Source: Massilia sp. METH4 (GTDB lineage: Bacteria > Pseudomonadota > Gammaproteobacteria > Burkholderiales > Burkholderiaceae_D). From it: a stretch of 64,000 nt of DNA. Where the stretch lies: contig NZ_CP146614.1 in the NCBI RefSeq assembly GCF_037094685.1, positions 3,348,001-3,412,000 of the forward strand. The letters run 5' to 3'. The notes under the pieces were generated by a model, which was not told the DNA's origin, did not search any database, and saw only the letters and a program-made list of their open reading frames with translations. Below, piece after piece: positions 16,774 through 26,108 of the stretch (position 1 is the stretch's first letter; each line of letters opens with the position of its first letter). Position numbers and translations under genes: made by a program.

Positions 16774-17859
16774 GTGACGACCATCTACAACTTCTCCGCC
16801 GGCCCGGCCGTGCTGCCGAAAGAGGTGCTGCAGCAGGCCGCCGCCGAAATGCTGGACTGGCATGGCAGCGGCATGTCCGTGATGGAAATGAGCCATCGCG
16901 GCCCCGAGTTCATCTCGATCTACCGCCAGGCCGAAGCGGACCTGCGCGAACTGCTGGCCGTGCCGGACAATTACCGCATCCTGTTCATGCAGGGCGGCGG
17001 GCTGTCGCAGAATGCCGTGATCCCGATGAACCTCGTCGGGCGCAAGAGCGACCCCGTCGTCGACTTCGTTCACACCGGTTCGTGGTCCGGCAAGTCGATC
17101 AAGGAAGCGGCGCGCTATGCGAAGGTGAATGTGGCCGCGTCGGCGGAGGCGAACGGCTACACGGCCGTGCCGCCGCAGGCCGAGTGGAAGCTGACGCCGG
17201 ACGCGGCCTACCTGCACCTGTGCACCAACGAGACGATCGACGGCGTGGAGATCGACTTCGCTCCCGATGTGCCGGCCGGCGTGCCGATCGTGGCCGACAT
17301 GTCGTCGCACATCCTGTCGCGCCCCGTCGACGTGGCGAAATACGGCCTGATCTTCGGCGGCGCGCAAAAGAACATCGGCCCGGCCGGCGTGACCGTCGTG
17401 ATCGTGCGCGACGACCTGATCGGCCATGCGTTGCCGTTCTGCCCGTCCGCGTTCGATTTCAAGAACGTGGCCGCCAACGAATCCATGTACAACACGCCGC
17501 CCACGTACGGCATCTACATCGCCGGCCTGGTCTTCCAGTGGCTGAAGAAGAACGGCGGCGTGGCGGCGATGGAACAAAAGAATATCGAGAAAGCCAGGCT
17601 GCTGTACGCGGCACTGGATGCGGACGACTTCTACCAGAACCGTGTCGCATCCCCCTACCGTTCGCGGATGAACGTACCGTTCTACCTGCGCGACGAATCG
17701 AAGTACGAAGCATTCCTGGCCGGCGCGAAAGAGCGCGGGCTGCTCCAGCTGAAGGGCCACAAGTCCGTCGGTGGATTGCGCGCATCGATCTACAATGCGA
17801 TGCCGATCGAAGGCGTACAGGCGCTGGTTGATTACTTGAACGAGTTCGCCGGGCGTTAG
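16774..17859 (+). CDS. serC: Phosphoserine aminotransferase
   Basis: A 361-residue class V aminotransferase. It begins [18 protein letters not shown]; the PLP lysine lies in [13 protein letters not shown], and [13 protein letters not shown] and SHRGPEF are conserved. SerC converts 3-phosphohydroxypyruvate to phosphoserine and serves pyridoxine synthesis. The start is GTG at 16774, chosen because AAGGAAG lies 7 bp upstream and the protein then matches the family N-terminus. An in-frame ATG at 16738 lies inside the upstream gene. Confidence 0.96.
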   Translation: MTTIYNFSAGPAVLPKEVLQQAAAEMLDWHGSGMSVMEMSHRGPEFISIYRQAEADLRELLAVPDNYRILFMQGGGLSQNAVIPMNLVGRKSDPVVDFVHTGSWSGKSIKEAARYAKVNVAASAEANGYTAVPPQAEWKLTPDAAYLHLCTNETIDGVEIDFAPDVPAGVPIVADMSSHILSRPVDVAKYGLIFGGAQKNIGPAGVTVVIVRDDLIGHALPFCPSAFDFKNVAANESMYNTPPTYGIYIAGLVFQWLKKNGGVAAMEQKNIEKARLLYAALDADDFYQNRVASPYRSRMNVPFYLRDESKYEAFLAGAKERGLLQLKGHKSVGGLRASIYNAMPIEGVQALVDYLNEFAGR

Positions 17860-17869
17860 CCGCTGGCTT

Positions 17870-17917
17870 GGTGTCAGACACTATTTCGGGCCATGGCCCG
17901 AAATAGTGTCTGACACC
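17870..17917. repeat. Perfect 48-bp palindrome (GGTGTCAGACAC... type)
   Basis: The two 24-base halves are exact reverse complements (outer GGTGTCAGACAC, inner TATTTCGGGCCA). It starts 10 bp after the serC stop and has no T-tract. Confidence 0.9.
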
Positions 17918-17943
17918 GGTTTTCTCATCCGGAGCAAGCACTA

Positions 17944-17993
17944 GGTGTCGGACATCATTTTCCGGGTATTTTCGGAAAATGGTGTGCGACACC
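17944..17993. repeat. 50-bp imperfect palindrome (GGTGTCGGACATC... type)
   Basis: GGTGTCGGACATCATTTTCC pairs with GGAAAATGGTGTGCGACACC with two mismatches. It is flanked by a GGTTTTCTCA-xCCGGAG motif that also follows the neighbouring copy. Confidence 0.85.
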
Positions 17994-18032
17994 GGTTTTC
18001 TCAACCGGAGTCGACTGAGCTCGAAGAAAACC

Positions 18033-18078
18033 GGTGTCAGACACCTTTTCCCGCAAGCGGGAAAAGGTGTCTGACACC
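18033..18078. repeat. 46-bp palindrome with perfect 22-bp arms
   Basis: GGTGTCAGACACCTTTTCCC plus GC, loop AA, then the exact complement. It lies 38 bp before the pheA start. It is the third palindrome in the 257-bp serC-pheA gap. Confidence 0.9.
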
Positions 18079-18116
18079 AAGTGCTCAAGCCCGCCCAGCA
18101 CAGATCAAAGCAAACC

Positions 18117-19190
18117 ATGACAGACAAACTGAAACCCCTGCGCGACCAGATCGATGCGATCGACGCGCAGATCCTGTCCCTCCTGAACCAGCGCGCGAAA
18201 GTGGCGCAGGAAGTGGGGCACGTGAAAGCCGAAACCAATGCCCCGGTATTCCGCCCCGAGCGCGAAGCCCAGGTGCTGCGCGGCGTGGCCGACCGCAATC
18301 CCGGCCCGATGGGCAACACGGAAGTGCAAACGATTTTCCGCGAGATCATGTCGGCCTGCCGCGCGCTTGAAAAGCGCGTGACCGTCGCCTACCTGGGCCC
18401 GGCCGGCACGTTCAGCGAGCAGGCCGTGTACCAGCAGTTCGGCCATGCCGTCGAAGGCTTGCCGTGCGCTTCCATCGATGAAGTGTTCCGCGCCACCGAG
18501 GCGGGCACCGCCGAATTCGGCGTGGTGCCGGTGGAGAACTCGTCCGAGGGCGCCATCAACCGCACGCTCGACCTGCTGCTGCAAACGCCGCTGATCATCA
18601 GCGGCGAGGTGGCGATCGCCGTGCATCACAGCCTGATGAGCAAGACGGGCACGATGGGCGGCGTGACGGCGATCTGCGCCCATTCGCAGGCGCTGGCCCA
18701 GTGCCAGGTGTGGCTCAACGAGCATTATCCGCACGTGGAGCGCCGCGCCGTCGCCTCGAATGCCGAAGCAGCCCGCCTGGCCAGCCTCGATCCCACGATC
18801 GCCGCGATCGCCAGCGAAATCGCCGGCACGCAATACAACCTGGGCATCGTCAACAGCCATATCCAGGACGACCCGCACAACCGCACCCGCTTCGCCGTCA
18901 TTGGCCACCTGCAGCCAGGCCCGTCCGGCAGCGACCGCACCTCGCTCGTGCTGGCCGTGCCGAACAAGGCCGGTGCCGTGTACCAGCTGCTGGCGCCGCT
19001 GGCCAAGCATGGCGTGTCGATGACGCGCTTCGAATCCCGTCCCGCGCGCGTCGGCACGTGGGAGTACTATTTCTATGTCGACATCGAAGGCCACGTCCAG
19101 AACCCGGCCGTGACGCAGGCGCTCGCCGAACTGAAGGGCAACGCCGCCTTCTTCAAAGTGCTGGGCTCTTACCCGACCAGCCTGAACTGA
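18117..19190 (+). CDS. pheA: Bifunctional chorismate mutase / prephenate dehydratase
   Basis: A 357-residue P-protein. The chorismate mutase domain is at about residues 1-90 (LKPLRDQIDAIDAQILSLLN), the prephenate dehydratase domain at about 92-272 (YLGPAGTFSEQA, VVPVENSSEGAINRTLD) and the ACT regulatory domain at about 280-355 (GAVYQLLAPLAKHGVSMTRFESRP). It makes phenylpyruvate and is presumably inhibited by phenylalanine through the ACT domain (family knowledge). It is followed 19 bp later by hisC. Confidence 0.96.
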   Translation: MTDKLKPLRDQIDAIDAQILSLLNQRAKVAQEVGHVKAETNAPVFRPEREAQVLRGVADRNPGPMGNTEVQTIFREIMSACRALEKRVTVAYLGPAGTFSEQAVYQQFGHAVEGLPCASIDEVFRATEAGTAEFGVVPVENSSEGAINRTLDLLLQTPLIISGEVAIAVHHSLMSKTGTMGGVTAICAHSQALAQCQVWLNEHYPHVERRAVASNAEAARLASLDPTIAAIASEIAGTQYNLGIVNSHIQDDPHNRTRFAVIGHLQPGPSGSDRTSLVLAVPNKAGAVYQLLAPLAKHGVSMTRFESRPARVGTWEYYFYVDIEGHVQNPAVTQALAELKGNAAFFKVLGSYPTSLN

Positions 19191-19209
19191 AACCTGAGAG
19201 AGAGAATCT

Positions 19210-20331
19210 ATGTCCAAGCAGTTCGGTCCTGAATACGTCCGCGCCATCGCTCCTTACCAGGCAGGCAAGCCCATCTCCGAGGTGGCGCGCGAGTTCGGCC
19301 TCGATGAGGCCAATATCGTCAAGCTGGCATCGAATGAAAACCCGTTCGGCGTGCCCGAGTCGGCCAGGCAGGCGATGGCCAAGGCCGCTGCCGACCTGGG
19401 CCGCTATCCCGACGCGAACGGCTTCGAGCTGAAGCAGGCGCTGTCGCGACGCTACGACGTGCCGATGGAGTGGATCACGCTCGGCAACGGCTCCAACGAC
19501 ATCCTGGAAATCGCCGCCCACGCCTTTGTCGAGAAGGGCCAGTCGATCGTCTACGCGCAGTACTCGTTCGCCGTGTACGCGCTGGCCACGCAGGGCATCG
19601 GCGCGCGCCACATCGTGGTGCCCGCCAGGAACCACGGCCATGACCTCGATGCCATGCTGGACGCGATCGAGGAAGACACCCGCCTGGTGTTCATCGCCAA
19701 CCCGAACAACCCGACCGGCACCTTCGTGCCGGGCGCCGAGATCGAGGCCTTCCTGCAGAAGGTGCCGTCGAACGTGGTGGTGGTGCTGGACGAAGCCTAT
19801 AACGAATTCCTGGACAAGGAAGACCAGTACGAGTCGGCCGCCTGGGTGCGCCAGTACCCGAACCTGCTCGTGTCGCGCACGTTCTCGAAAGCGTATGGCC
19901 TGGCCGGCCTGCGCGTGGGCTTCGCGCTGGCCCAGCCGCAACTGACGGACCTGATGAACCGCATCCGCCAGCCGTTCAACGTGAATTCGCTGGCGCAGGC
20001 CGCCGCCATCGCCGCGCTGAACGACAGCGAGTTCCTGGAAAAGAGTGCGCGCAACAATGCGGCTGGCTACCGCCAGTTCGTGGAAGCGTTCGAGCAGATG
20101 GGGCTGGAGTACGTGCCGTCATACGGCAACTTCGTGCTCGTCAAGGTGGGCAAGGACCTGGCCGCGGGTGCCCGCGTCAACCTGGCGCTGCTCAAGCAGG
20201 GCGTGATCGTGCGCCCGGTCGGCAACTACGGCTTGCCCGAGTGGCTGCGCATCTCCATCGGCCTGCCGCAGGAAAACGCGGTCTTGATCGCGGCCTTGCA
20301 AAAGGCACTGGCCGATGACCGCACTGAATAA
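19210..20331 (+). CDS. hisC: HisC-family aminotransferase of the aromatic cluster
   Basis: A 373-residue class I/II PLP aminotransferase of the histidinol-phosphate type: LASNENPFG at the N-terminus, FIANPNNPTG, VLDEAYNEF and the PLP lysine in SRTFSKAYGLAGLRVG. Its position between pheA and tyrA, and a 17-bp overlap with tyrA, suggest that it mainly transaminates aromatic keto acids. A second hisC in the histidine operon is expected elsewhere. GAGAGAGAA precedes the start. Confidence 0.93.
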   Translation: MSKQFGPEYVRAIAPYQAGKPISEVAREFGLDEANIVKLASNENPFGVPESARQAMAKAAADLGRYPDANGFELKQALSRRYDVPMEWITLGNGSNDILEIAAHAFVEKGQSIVYAQYSFAVYALATQGIGARHIVVPARNHGHDLDAMLDAIEEDTRLVFIANPNNPTGTFVPGAEIEAFLQKVPSNVVVVLDEAYNEFLDKEDQYESAAWVRQYPNLLVSRTFSKAYGLAGLRVGFALAQPQLTDLMNRIRQPFNVNSLAQAAAIAALNDSEFLEKSARNNAAGYRQFVEAFEQMGLEYVPSYGNFVLVKVGKDLAAGARVNLALLKQGVIVRPVGNYGLPEWLRISIGLPQENAVLIAALQKALADDRTE

Positions 20332-21220
20332 GATCGTCGTCTACGGCGTCGGCCTGATCGGCGGCTCGTTCGCGCGCGCCCTGAAACGCGCCGGCGGCGT
20401 GCGGCACGTGGTCGGCATCGACCGGTCGGAAGCGTCGGCCCGGCGCGCACTGGAGCTGGGCATCATCGATGAAATCGGTACCGGACCCGAAACGGTCGCC
20501 GGTGCGGATCTCGTCGTGCTGGCCACGCCGGTAGCGCAGACGGGCCGCATCCTGCAAGCGCTGCTGCCGCACCTCGACGCGCACACGATCGTCACCGATT
20601 GCGGCAGCACGAAGTCGGACGTGGTCGCGGCGGCGCGCACGGCGCTGGGCGAGCGCATCGGCCAGTTCGTGCCGGGCCACCCGATCGCCGGGCGCGAGAC
20701 GAACGGGCCCGATGCGGCGATCCCCGATCTCTACATCGGCAAGAAATTCGTCGTCACGGCACTGGCCGAGAATGCGCCCGATGCCGTCGCGCGCGTGACG
20801 GACGCGTGGCGGGCATGCGGGGCGATCATCCATCGCCTGACGCCCGAGGAGCACGACAAGGTGTTCGCCTCCGTCAGCCACCTGCCGCACCTGCTGGCCT
20901 ATGCGCTGGTGGACGATATCGCGGCAAAGCCGCACGCCGACCTGCTGTTCCAGTACGCCGCCAGCGGCTTTCGCGACTTCACGCGCATCGCCGGCTCGTC
21001 GCCCGAAATGTGGCGCGACATCAGCCTGGCCAACCAGGTTGCGCTGCTGGCCGAGCTGGATGCCTACATGGCGCAACTGGCGCACCTGCGCGAACGCCTG
21101 GCGGCGGGCGACGGCGCCACCCTCGAAGCCGTGTACGGCAACGCGCAGCGCGCGCGCCGGCGCTGGATCGAGGCCATCGAGGCGGCCGAGGCGCCGCCTC
21201 CACAAGATATTGCAGAATAA
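20315..21220 (+). CDS. tyrA: Prephenate dehydrogenase
   Basis: A 301-residue TyrA: the Rossmann NAD-binding motif VVYGVGLIGGSFARALK, DCGSTKSDV, FVPGHPIAGRE, and the helical C-terminal dimerisation domain with SHLPHLLAYAL. It converts prephenate to 4-hydroxyphenylpyruvate for tyrosine. No ACT domain is present. The start overlaps the end of hisC by 17 bp, so translation is probably coupled. Confidence 0.95.
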   Translation: MTALNKIVVYGVGLIGGSFARALKRAGGVRHVVGIDRSEASARRALELGIIDEIGTGPETVAGADLVVLATPVAQTGRILQALLPHLDAHTIVTDCGSTKSDVVAAARTALGERIGQFVPGHPIAGRETNGPDAAIPDLYIGKKFVVTALAENAPDAVARVTDAWRACGAIIHRLTPEEHDKVFASVSHLPHLLAYALVDDIAAKPHADLLFQYAASGFRDFTRIAGSSPEMWRDISLANQVALLAELDAYMAQLAHLRERLAAGDGATLEAVYGNAQRARRRWIEAIEAAEAPPPQDIAE

Positions 21221-21232
21221 GGAAACCCCATC

Positions 21233-22585
21233 ATGGCAGAATTGAATCACCCGCCGTTCATCGACCTGAAGCCGGTGATGCACGTGGAAGGCGTCGTCCG
21301 GCTGCCCGGCTCGAAGAGCATCTCGAATCGGATCCTGCTGCTGGCCGCGCTGGCCGAAGGCGAAACCAAAATCGTCGACCTGCTCGACTCCGACGACACG
21401 CAAGTGATGCTGGCCGCGCTGCGCGCGCTGGGCGTGGAGTGGAACGAGGAGCCTTCGTCCGCCGTCAACGGCAATGCGCGCACGATCCACCGCGTGCACG
21501 GCGCCAACGGCAGCTTCCCGAACCGCCAGGCCGACCTCTTCATGGGCAATGCCGGCACGGCGATCCGCCCCCTGACCGCGGCGCTGGCCGTGATCGGCGG
21601 CGACTACAAGGTGAGCGGCGTGCCGCGCATGCACGAGCGCCCCATCGGCGACCTGGTGGACGCGCTGAACGCCGTCGGCGCCAACATCGAGTACACGGGC
21701 AATCCGGGCTACCCGCCGCTGCATATCCGCGACGGGAAGTTCACGACCAATAAACTATCCGTGCGCGGCAACGTGTCGAGCCAGTTCCTCACCGCGCTCC
21801 TGATGGTCGCGCCGCTGATGGCGCATTCGCACGCGGTGACCATCGACGTGGAAGGTGAGCTGATCTCCAAGCCGTACATCGAGATCACGCTGAACCTGAT
21901 GCGCCGCTTCGGCGTCACGGTCGAGCAGGAAGAGTGGCAGTCGTTCACGATCCCGTCCGGCCAGCGCTACCAGAGCCCGGGCAATATCCACGTGGAAGGC
22001 GATGCCTCGTCGGCCTCGTACTTCATGGCGGCCGGCGCGATCGCCGGCGGCCCGGTGCGCGTGGAAGGCGTGGGGCGCGACTCGATCCAGGGCGACGTGC
22101 GCTTCGTGCATGCCCTCGAGCAGATGGGCGCGCACATCACGATGGGCGACAACTGGATCGAATCGAAGTCCAGCGGCCCCCTGAAGGCGATCGACGCCGA
22201 CTTCAACCACATCCCGGACGCGGCGATGACGATCGCCATCGCCGCGCTGTACGCCGAGGGCACGAGCACGCTGCGCAACATCGCCAGCTGGCGCGTGAAG
22301 GAAACCGACCGCATCGCCGCCATGGCCACCGAGCTGCGCAAGCTGGGCGCCGAGGTGGAGGAGGGCGCCGACTACCTGAAGGTGACGCCGCCCAAGGTGC
22401 TGTCGCCCGCCGCCATCGACACCTACGACGACCACCGGATGGCGATGTGCTTCTCGCTGGCATCGCTCGACGGTGCCGCCCGGCGTGGCGCCGAGGTGCG
22501 GATCAACGATCCGAAGTGCGTGGCCAAGACGTTCCCGGATTACTTCACGGCGTTTGCCGGCATTGCGCACGAAGCGAAGTACTGA
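21233..22585 (+). CDS. aroA: 3-phosphoshikimate 1-carboxyvinyltransferase (EPSP synthase)
   Basis: A 450-residue EPSP synthase. [20 protein letters not shown] and the PEP-binding [15 protein letters not shown] (class I pattern) are present, as are [15 protein letters not shown], the C-terminal [15 protein letters not shown] and [14 protein letters not shown]. It joins shikimate-3-phosphate and PEP in the shikimate pathway. AAGGAAACC precedes the ATG, 12 bp after tyrA. A palindrome follows the gene. Confidence 0.97.
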   Translation: MAELNHPPFIDLKPVMHVEGVVRLPGSKSISNRILLLAALAEGETKIVDLLDSDDTQVMLAALRALGVEWNEEPSSAVNGNARTIHRVHGANGSFPNRQADLFMGNAGTAIRPLTAALAVIGGDYKVSGVPRMHERPIGDLVDALNAVGANIEYTGNPGYPPLHIRDGKFTTNKLSVRGNVSSQFLTALLMVAPLMAHSHAVTIDVEGELISKPYIEITLNLMRRFGVTVEQEEWQSFTIPSGQRYQSPGNIHVEGDASSASYFMAAGAIAGGPVRVEGVGRDSIQGDVRFVHALEQMGAHITMGDNWIESKSSGPLKAIDADFNHIPDAAMTIAIAALYAEGTSTLRNIASWRVKETDRIAAMATELRKLGAEVEEGADYLKVTPPKVLSPAAIDTYDDHRMAMCFSLASLDGAARRGAEVRINDPKCVAKTFPDYFTAFAGIAHEAKY

Positions 22586-22600
22586 CATTCGAGCTCGCCT

Positions 22601-22689
22601 GCGACACCGGTTTTCTCACGCGCTCGCAACTCCGGCCCGGAGAACCGGTGTCGCACACCATTTTCCAAAGGAAAATGGTGTGCGACACC
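22601..22689. repeat. Nested palindromes between aroA and cmk
   Basis: An inner unit at 22647-22689 has perfect 20-bp arms (GGTGTCGCACACCATTTTCC) around AAA. An outer pair, GCGACACCGGTT at 22601-22612 and AACCGGTGTCGC at 22643-22654, overlaps it, so alternative hairpins are possible. It belongs to the same family as the serC-pheA elements. Confidence 0.85.
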
Positions 22690-22733
22690 AATGCCTCAAG
22701 TGCCAACGCGACTCCACGCACTGGCTGCCGGGT

Positions 22734-22739
22734 TAAAAT
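22734..22739 (+). promoter_or_regulatory. Candidate -10 box of cmk
   Basis: TAAAAT ends 6 bp before the cmk ATG, so transcription would begin at or very near the A of the start codon. No -35 match is apparent. Confidence 0.35.
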
Positions 22740-22745
22740 CCCCGG

Positions 22746-23414
22746 ATGCCTACCTCGAACATCCCCGTCATCACGATCGACGGCCCCACTGCCTCCGGCA
22801 AGGGAACCGTCGCCCATAAAGTCGCCGAACGGCTCGGCTTCCACCTCCTCGATTCCGGTGCGCTGTACCGCCTGACGGCGCTGCAGGCGCTGCGCCGCCA
22901 GACGCCGCTGAACGACGAGCACGCCATTGCAAAACTTGCCGAGCATCTCCATATCCACTTTTCCGGCGATGCCATTTTCTTGTCCAACGAGAACGTGACG
23001 GACGCCATCCGCGCGGAGGAAGTCGGCAATACGGCGTCGAAGATCGCCGTGTACCCGACGGTGCGCCACGCGCTGTACGGCCTGCAGCTGGGCTTTCGCA
23101 AGGCGCCCGGCCTGGTGGCAGACGGCCGCGACATGGGTACGGTGATCTTTCCGAATGCACAATTAAAAGTGTTCCTCACCGCAAGTGTGGAAGCGCGCGC
23201 GGAACGGCGCCATAAGCAATTGATCGGCAAGGGAATTTCTGCTAATATGGACGACCTCCTGATGGATTTGCGAGCGCGCGACGACCGGGATACGCACCGG
23301 GCCATCGCACCACTCGTCCCTGCAGAGGGGGCGCATGTACTCGATACCTCGAACATGACGGTGGAAACCGCCGTAGAACAGGTGCTGGGATGGTATGCGG
23401 CCGTCGGGAAATAG
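22746..23414 (+). CDS. cmk: Cytidylate kinase
   Basis: A 222-residue nucleoside monophosphate kinase with the P-loop [36 protein letters not shown] and the lid segment [13 protein letters not shown]. It phosphorylates CMP and dCMP. Its place before rpsA is the widespread cmk-rpsA arrangement. No Shine-Dalgarno sequence is visible before the ATG, which fits a leaderless message from the adjacent TAAAAT box. Confidence 0.95.
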   Translation: MPTSNIPVITIDGPTASGKGTVAHKVAERLGFHLLDSGALYRLTALQALRRQTPLNDEHAIAKLAEHLHIHFSGDAIFLSNENVTDAIRAEEVGNTASKIAVYPTVRHALYGLQLGFRKAPGLVADGRDMGTVIFPNAQLKVFLTASVEARAERRHKQLIGKGISANMDDLLMDLRARDDRDTHRAIAPLVPAEGAHVLDTSNMTVETAVEQVLGWYAAVGK

Positions 23415-23421
23415 TTGGTGT

Positions 23422-23483
23422 GCCAGGAGTGCTCTGCTGCCTGGCGCGTGTGTTTAACCCGGGAGTGACGAAAGTCATCACCC
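23422..23483 (+). other. Two hairpins in the cmk-rpsA leader
   Basis: GCCAGG (23422-23427) pairs with CCTGGC (23440-23445). A second stem at 23461-23483 has the arms GGGAGTGAC and GTCATCACCC around a GAAA tetraloop. They could be part of a structured rpsA leader; S1 in other bacteria represses its own translation through leader structure. Confidence 0.4.
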
Positions 23484-23541
23484 ACTAACCCAGTTGAAGT
23501 CGCATGTTGCGAGCCTTGCTGGATAACCTGGAATATTTTAA

Positions 23542-25218
23542 ATGGAAAGTTTCGCAGCCCTCTTCGAAGAGTCCCTGTCGCGTCAAGACATGCGCTCTGG
23601 CGAAGTGATCTCCGCTGAAGTCGTGCGTCTGGATCACAACTTCGTGATCGTCAACGCCGGCCTGAAATCGGAAGCTTTCATCCCCGTTGAAGAATTCAAG
23701 AATGACCAGGGCGAACTGGAAGTCAAAGTAGGCGACTTCGTTTCCGTGGCCATCGAATCGCTGGAAAATGGTTTCGGCGATACCATCCTGTCCCGTGACA
23801 AGGCCAAGCGCCTGGCATCGTGGCTGGCACTGGAAAAAGCAATGGAATCCGGCGAGATCGTCACCGGTACCGTCAATGGCAAGGTCAAGGGCGGCCTGAC
23901 CGTGCTGACCAACGGCATCCGCGCCTTCCTGCCGGGTTCGCTGGTCGACACCCGTCCGGTCAAGGACACCACGCCGTTCGAAGGCAAGACCCTGGAATTC
24001 AAGGTCATCAAGCTGGACCGCAAGCGTAACAACGTCGTTCTGTCCCGCCGCGCCGTCATCGAAGCATCGATGGGCGAAGAGCGCCAGAAGCTGATGGAAA
24101 CGCTGAAGGAAGGCACCGTGGTGACCGGCGTCGTGAAGAACATCACCGACTACGGCGCGTTCGTGGACCTGGGCGGCATCGACGGCCTGCTGCACATCAC
24201 CGACCTGGCATGGCGCCGCGTGCGTCACCCGTCCGAAGTGCTGACGGTTGGCCAGGAAATCACCGCCAAGGTCCTGAAGTACGATCAGGAAAAGAACCGC
24301 GTGTCCCTGGGCGTGAAGCAGCTGGGCGACGATCCGTGGACCGGCCTGTCGCGTCGTTACCCGCAAGGCACCCGCCTGTTCGGTAAAGTGACGAACCTGA
24401 CCGACTACGGCGCGTTCGTGGAAGTGGAACAGGGCATCGAAGGCCTGGTGCACGTGTCCGAGATGGACTGGACCAACAAGAACGTGGCTCCGAACAAGGT
24501 CGTGCAGCTGGGCGACGAAGTCGAAGTCATGGTCCTGGAGATCGACGAAGAGCGTCGCCGTATCTCGCTGGGCATGAAGCAGTGCAAGGCCAATCCTTGG
24601 GACGACTTCGGCGTGACCCACAAGAAGGGCGACAAGGTCAAGGGCGCGATCAAGTCGATCACCGACTTCGGCGTGTTCATCGGCCTGGCTGGCAACATCG
24701 ACGGCCTGGTGCACCTGTCCGACCTGTCCTGGACCGAGCCTGGCGAAGAAGCCGTGCGCAAGTTCAAGAAGGGCGACGAGCTGGAAGCCGTGGTTCTGGC
24801 CATCGACGTCGAGCGCGAGCGCGTCTCCCTGGGCGTGAAGCAGCTGGAAGGCGACCCGTTCAACAACTTCGCAGCGCTGAACGACAAGGGTTCCCTGGTC
24901 ACCGGCACGGTGAAATCGGTTGAGCCGAAAGGCGCCGTGATCCAGCTGACCGACGAAGTCGAAGGCTACCTGCGCGCTTCCGAAATCTCCCGCGATCGCG
25001 TGGAAGATGCCGGCACGCACCTGAAGGTGGGCGACAAGGTCGAAGCGCTGGTGATCAATATCGATCGCAAGGCACGCAGCATCCAGCTGTCCATCAAGGC
25101 CAAGGACAATGCTGAAACCGCCGAAGCGATGCAGAAGATCGCCGCCGACAGCAACGCCGCATCGGGCACCACCAGCCTGGGCGCACTGCTGAAAGCCAAG
25201 TTCGACAATAAGAACTAA
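23542..25218 (+). CDS. rpsA: 30S ribosomal protein S1
   Basis: A 558-residue S1 with six OB-fold S1 repeats. Repeats 3-6 share the [17 protein letters not shown]...GLVHxSDLxW pattern, for example at about residues 193-262 and 278-350. S1 binds mRNA on the 30S subunit. No strong Shine-Dalgarno lies before the ATG (AATATTTTAA), typical of rpsA genes that rely on leader structure. ihfB follows after 44 bp. Confidence 0.97.
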   Translation: MESFAALFEESLSRQDMRSGEVISAEVVRLDHNFVIVNAGLKSEAFIPVEEFKNDQGELEVKVGDFVSVAIESLENGFGDTILSRDKAKRLASWLALEKAMESGEIVTGTVNGKVKGGLTVLTNGIRAFLPGSLVDTRPVKDTTPFEGKTLEFKVIKLDRKRNNVVLSRRAVIEASMGEERQKLMETLKEGTVVTGVVKNITDYGAFVDLGGIDGLLHITDLAWRRVRHPSEVLTVGQEITAKVLKYDQEKNRVSLGVKQLGDDPWTGLSRRYPQGTRLFGKVTNLTDYGAFVEVEQGIEGLVHVSEMDWTNKNVAPNKVVQLGDEVEVMVLEIDEERRRISLGMKQCKANPWDDFGVTHKKGDKVKGAIKSITDFGVFIGLAGNIDGLVHLSDLSWTEPGEEAVRKFKKGDELEAVVLAIDVERERVSLGVKQLEGDPFNNFAALNDKGSLVTGTVKSVEPKGAVIQLTDEVEGYLRASEISRDRVEDAGTHLKVGDKVEALVINIDRKARSIQLSIKAKDNAETAEAMQKIAADSNAASGTTSLGALLKAKFDNKN

Positions 25219-25262
25219 TTCAACACTAGTTCGATAACCGACAGACTTTTTCTGGAACGCAG

Positions 25263-25568
25263 ATGACCAAGTCCGAACTGATCAACCGCCTGGCCGAGCG
25301 TTATTCTCAGCTGGTGGCAAAGGATGCGGAATATGCCGTGAAGACCATTCTCGACGCGATGACGGGCGCCCTGGCGGCCGGCCAGCGCATCGAGATCCGG
25401 GGCTTCGGCAGCTTCGCCCTGAACAGCCGGCCACCGCGCATCGGCCGCAATCCAAAGTCCGGCGACAAGGTGATGGTGCCCGAAAAGCGGGTGCCCCACT
25501 TCAAGCCGGGCAAGCAGTTGCGCGAGCGCGTGGACGCGATGGTCGGGCAACCGATCATCGAGGATTGA
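25263..25568 (+). CDS. ihfB: Integration host factor beta subunit
   Basis: A 101-residue DNABII protein: [13 protein letters not shown], the conserved [24 protein letters not shown] arm with the intercalating Pro, and [17 protein letters not shown] bends DNA as an alpha/beta heterodimer. The rpsA-ihfB order is conserved. It ends with a terminator. Confidence 0.96.
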   Translation: MTKSELINRLAERYSQLVAKDAEYAVKTILDAMTGALAAGQRIEIRGFGSFALNSRPPRIGRNPKSGDKVMVPEKRVPHFKPGKQLRERVDAMVGQPIIED

Positions 25569-25593
25569 AGTCCCTGTGCATCAGTAGTGTCGG

Positions 25594-25625
25594 AAAAGGG
25601 GTGGGCGCAAGCCCGCCCCTTTTTA
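25594..25625 (+). terminator. Rho-independent terminator after ihfB
   Basis: AAAAGGGGTGGGC, loop GCAA, then GCCCGCCCCTTTTT forms a stem with one T-G pair and ends in a T-tract. Confidence 0.9.
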
Positions 25626-25786
25626 TTTGAGTGGCGTTGTTGCAGCGTCTTGCCGTGCTAGAGCGCTGTCTGCGACGCTGCGCCTGGCCACGGGCTCCTT
25701 GGAGCGACGCTTAAGATTTCGGAAGTCGCCGCAAAAGCGGTAATATCCGGGTTCCCGGATAAAGGAAGGAAACAGGAAGCTATACG

Positions 25787-26086
25787 ATGAAAATCATTTC
25801 CACGGTTGTTGGCATAGTGCTGTTTATCCTCTTCTTTGGCTTCGCCCTGAAAAACACGCAGGAAGTCGACCTGCACCTGTTCCTGAACTATGAATTGCGC
25901 GGTCCCCTGGTGCTGTTGCTGCTGGCCTTCTTCGTGGCCGGCGCCGCCCTCGGCGTGCTGGCCCTGACTCCCTCCATCGTGCGCCAGCGCCGCGAAGCGA
26001 TGCGCCAGAAGACGATGATCGCGACCCTGCAAGCCGCTGCGCTGCAAGTGAACCGCGCACCGGACAGCGTCAACGCGCAGCAGTAA
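25787..26086 (+). CDS. lapA: Lipopolysaccharide assembly protein A
   Basis: A 99-residue protein with two membrane helices (about residues 4-23 and 40-62) and a DUF1049 core (GFALKNTQEVDLHLFLNYEL). It ends in a short coiled-coil-like cytoplasmic tail. LapA acts with LapB in control of LPS synthesis through LpxC turnover. It sits 22 bp before lapB. AGGAAG lies near the start. Confidence 0.9.
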   Translation: MKIISTVVGIVLFILFFGFALKNTQEVDLHLFLNYELRGPLVLLLLAFFVAGAALGVLALTPSIVRQRREAMRQKTMIATLQAAALQVNRAPDSVNAQQ

Positions 26087-26108
26087 ACTTTTCAAACAAG
26101 AATAAACA

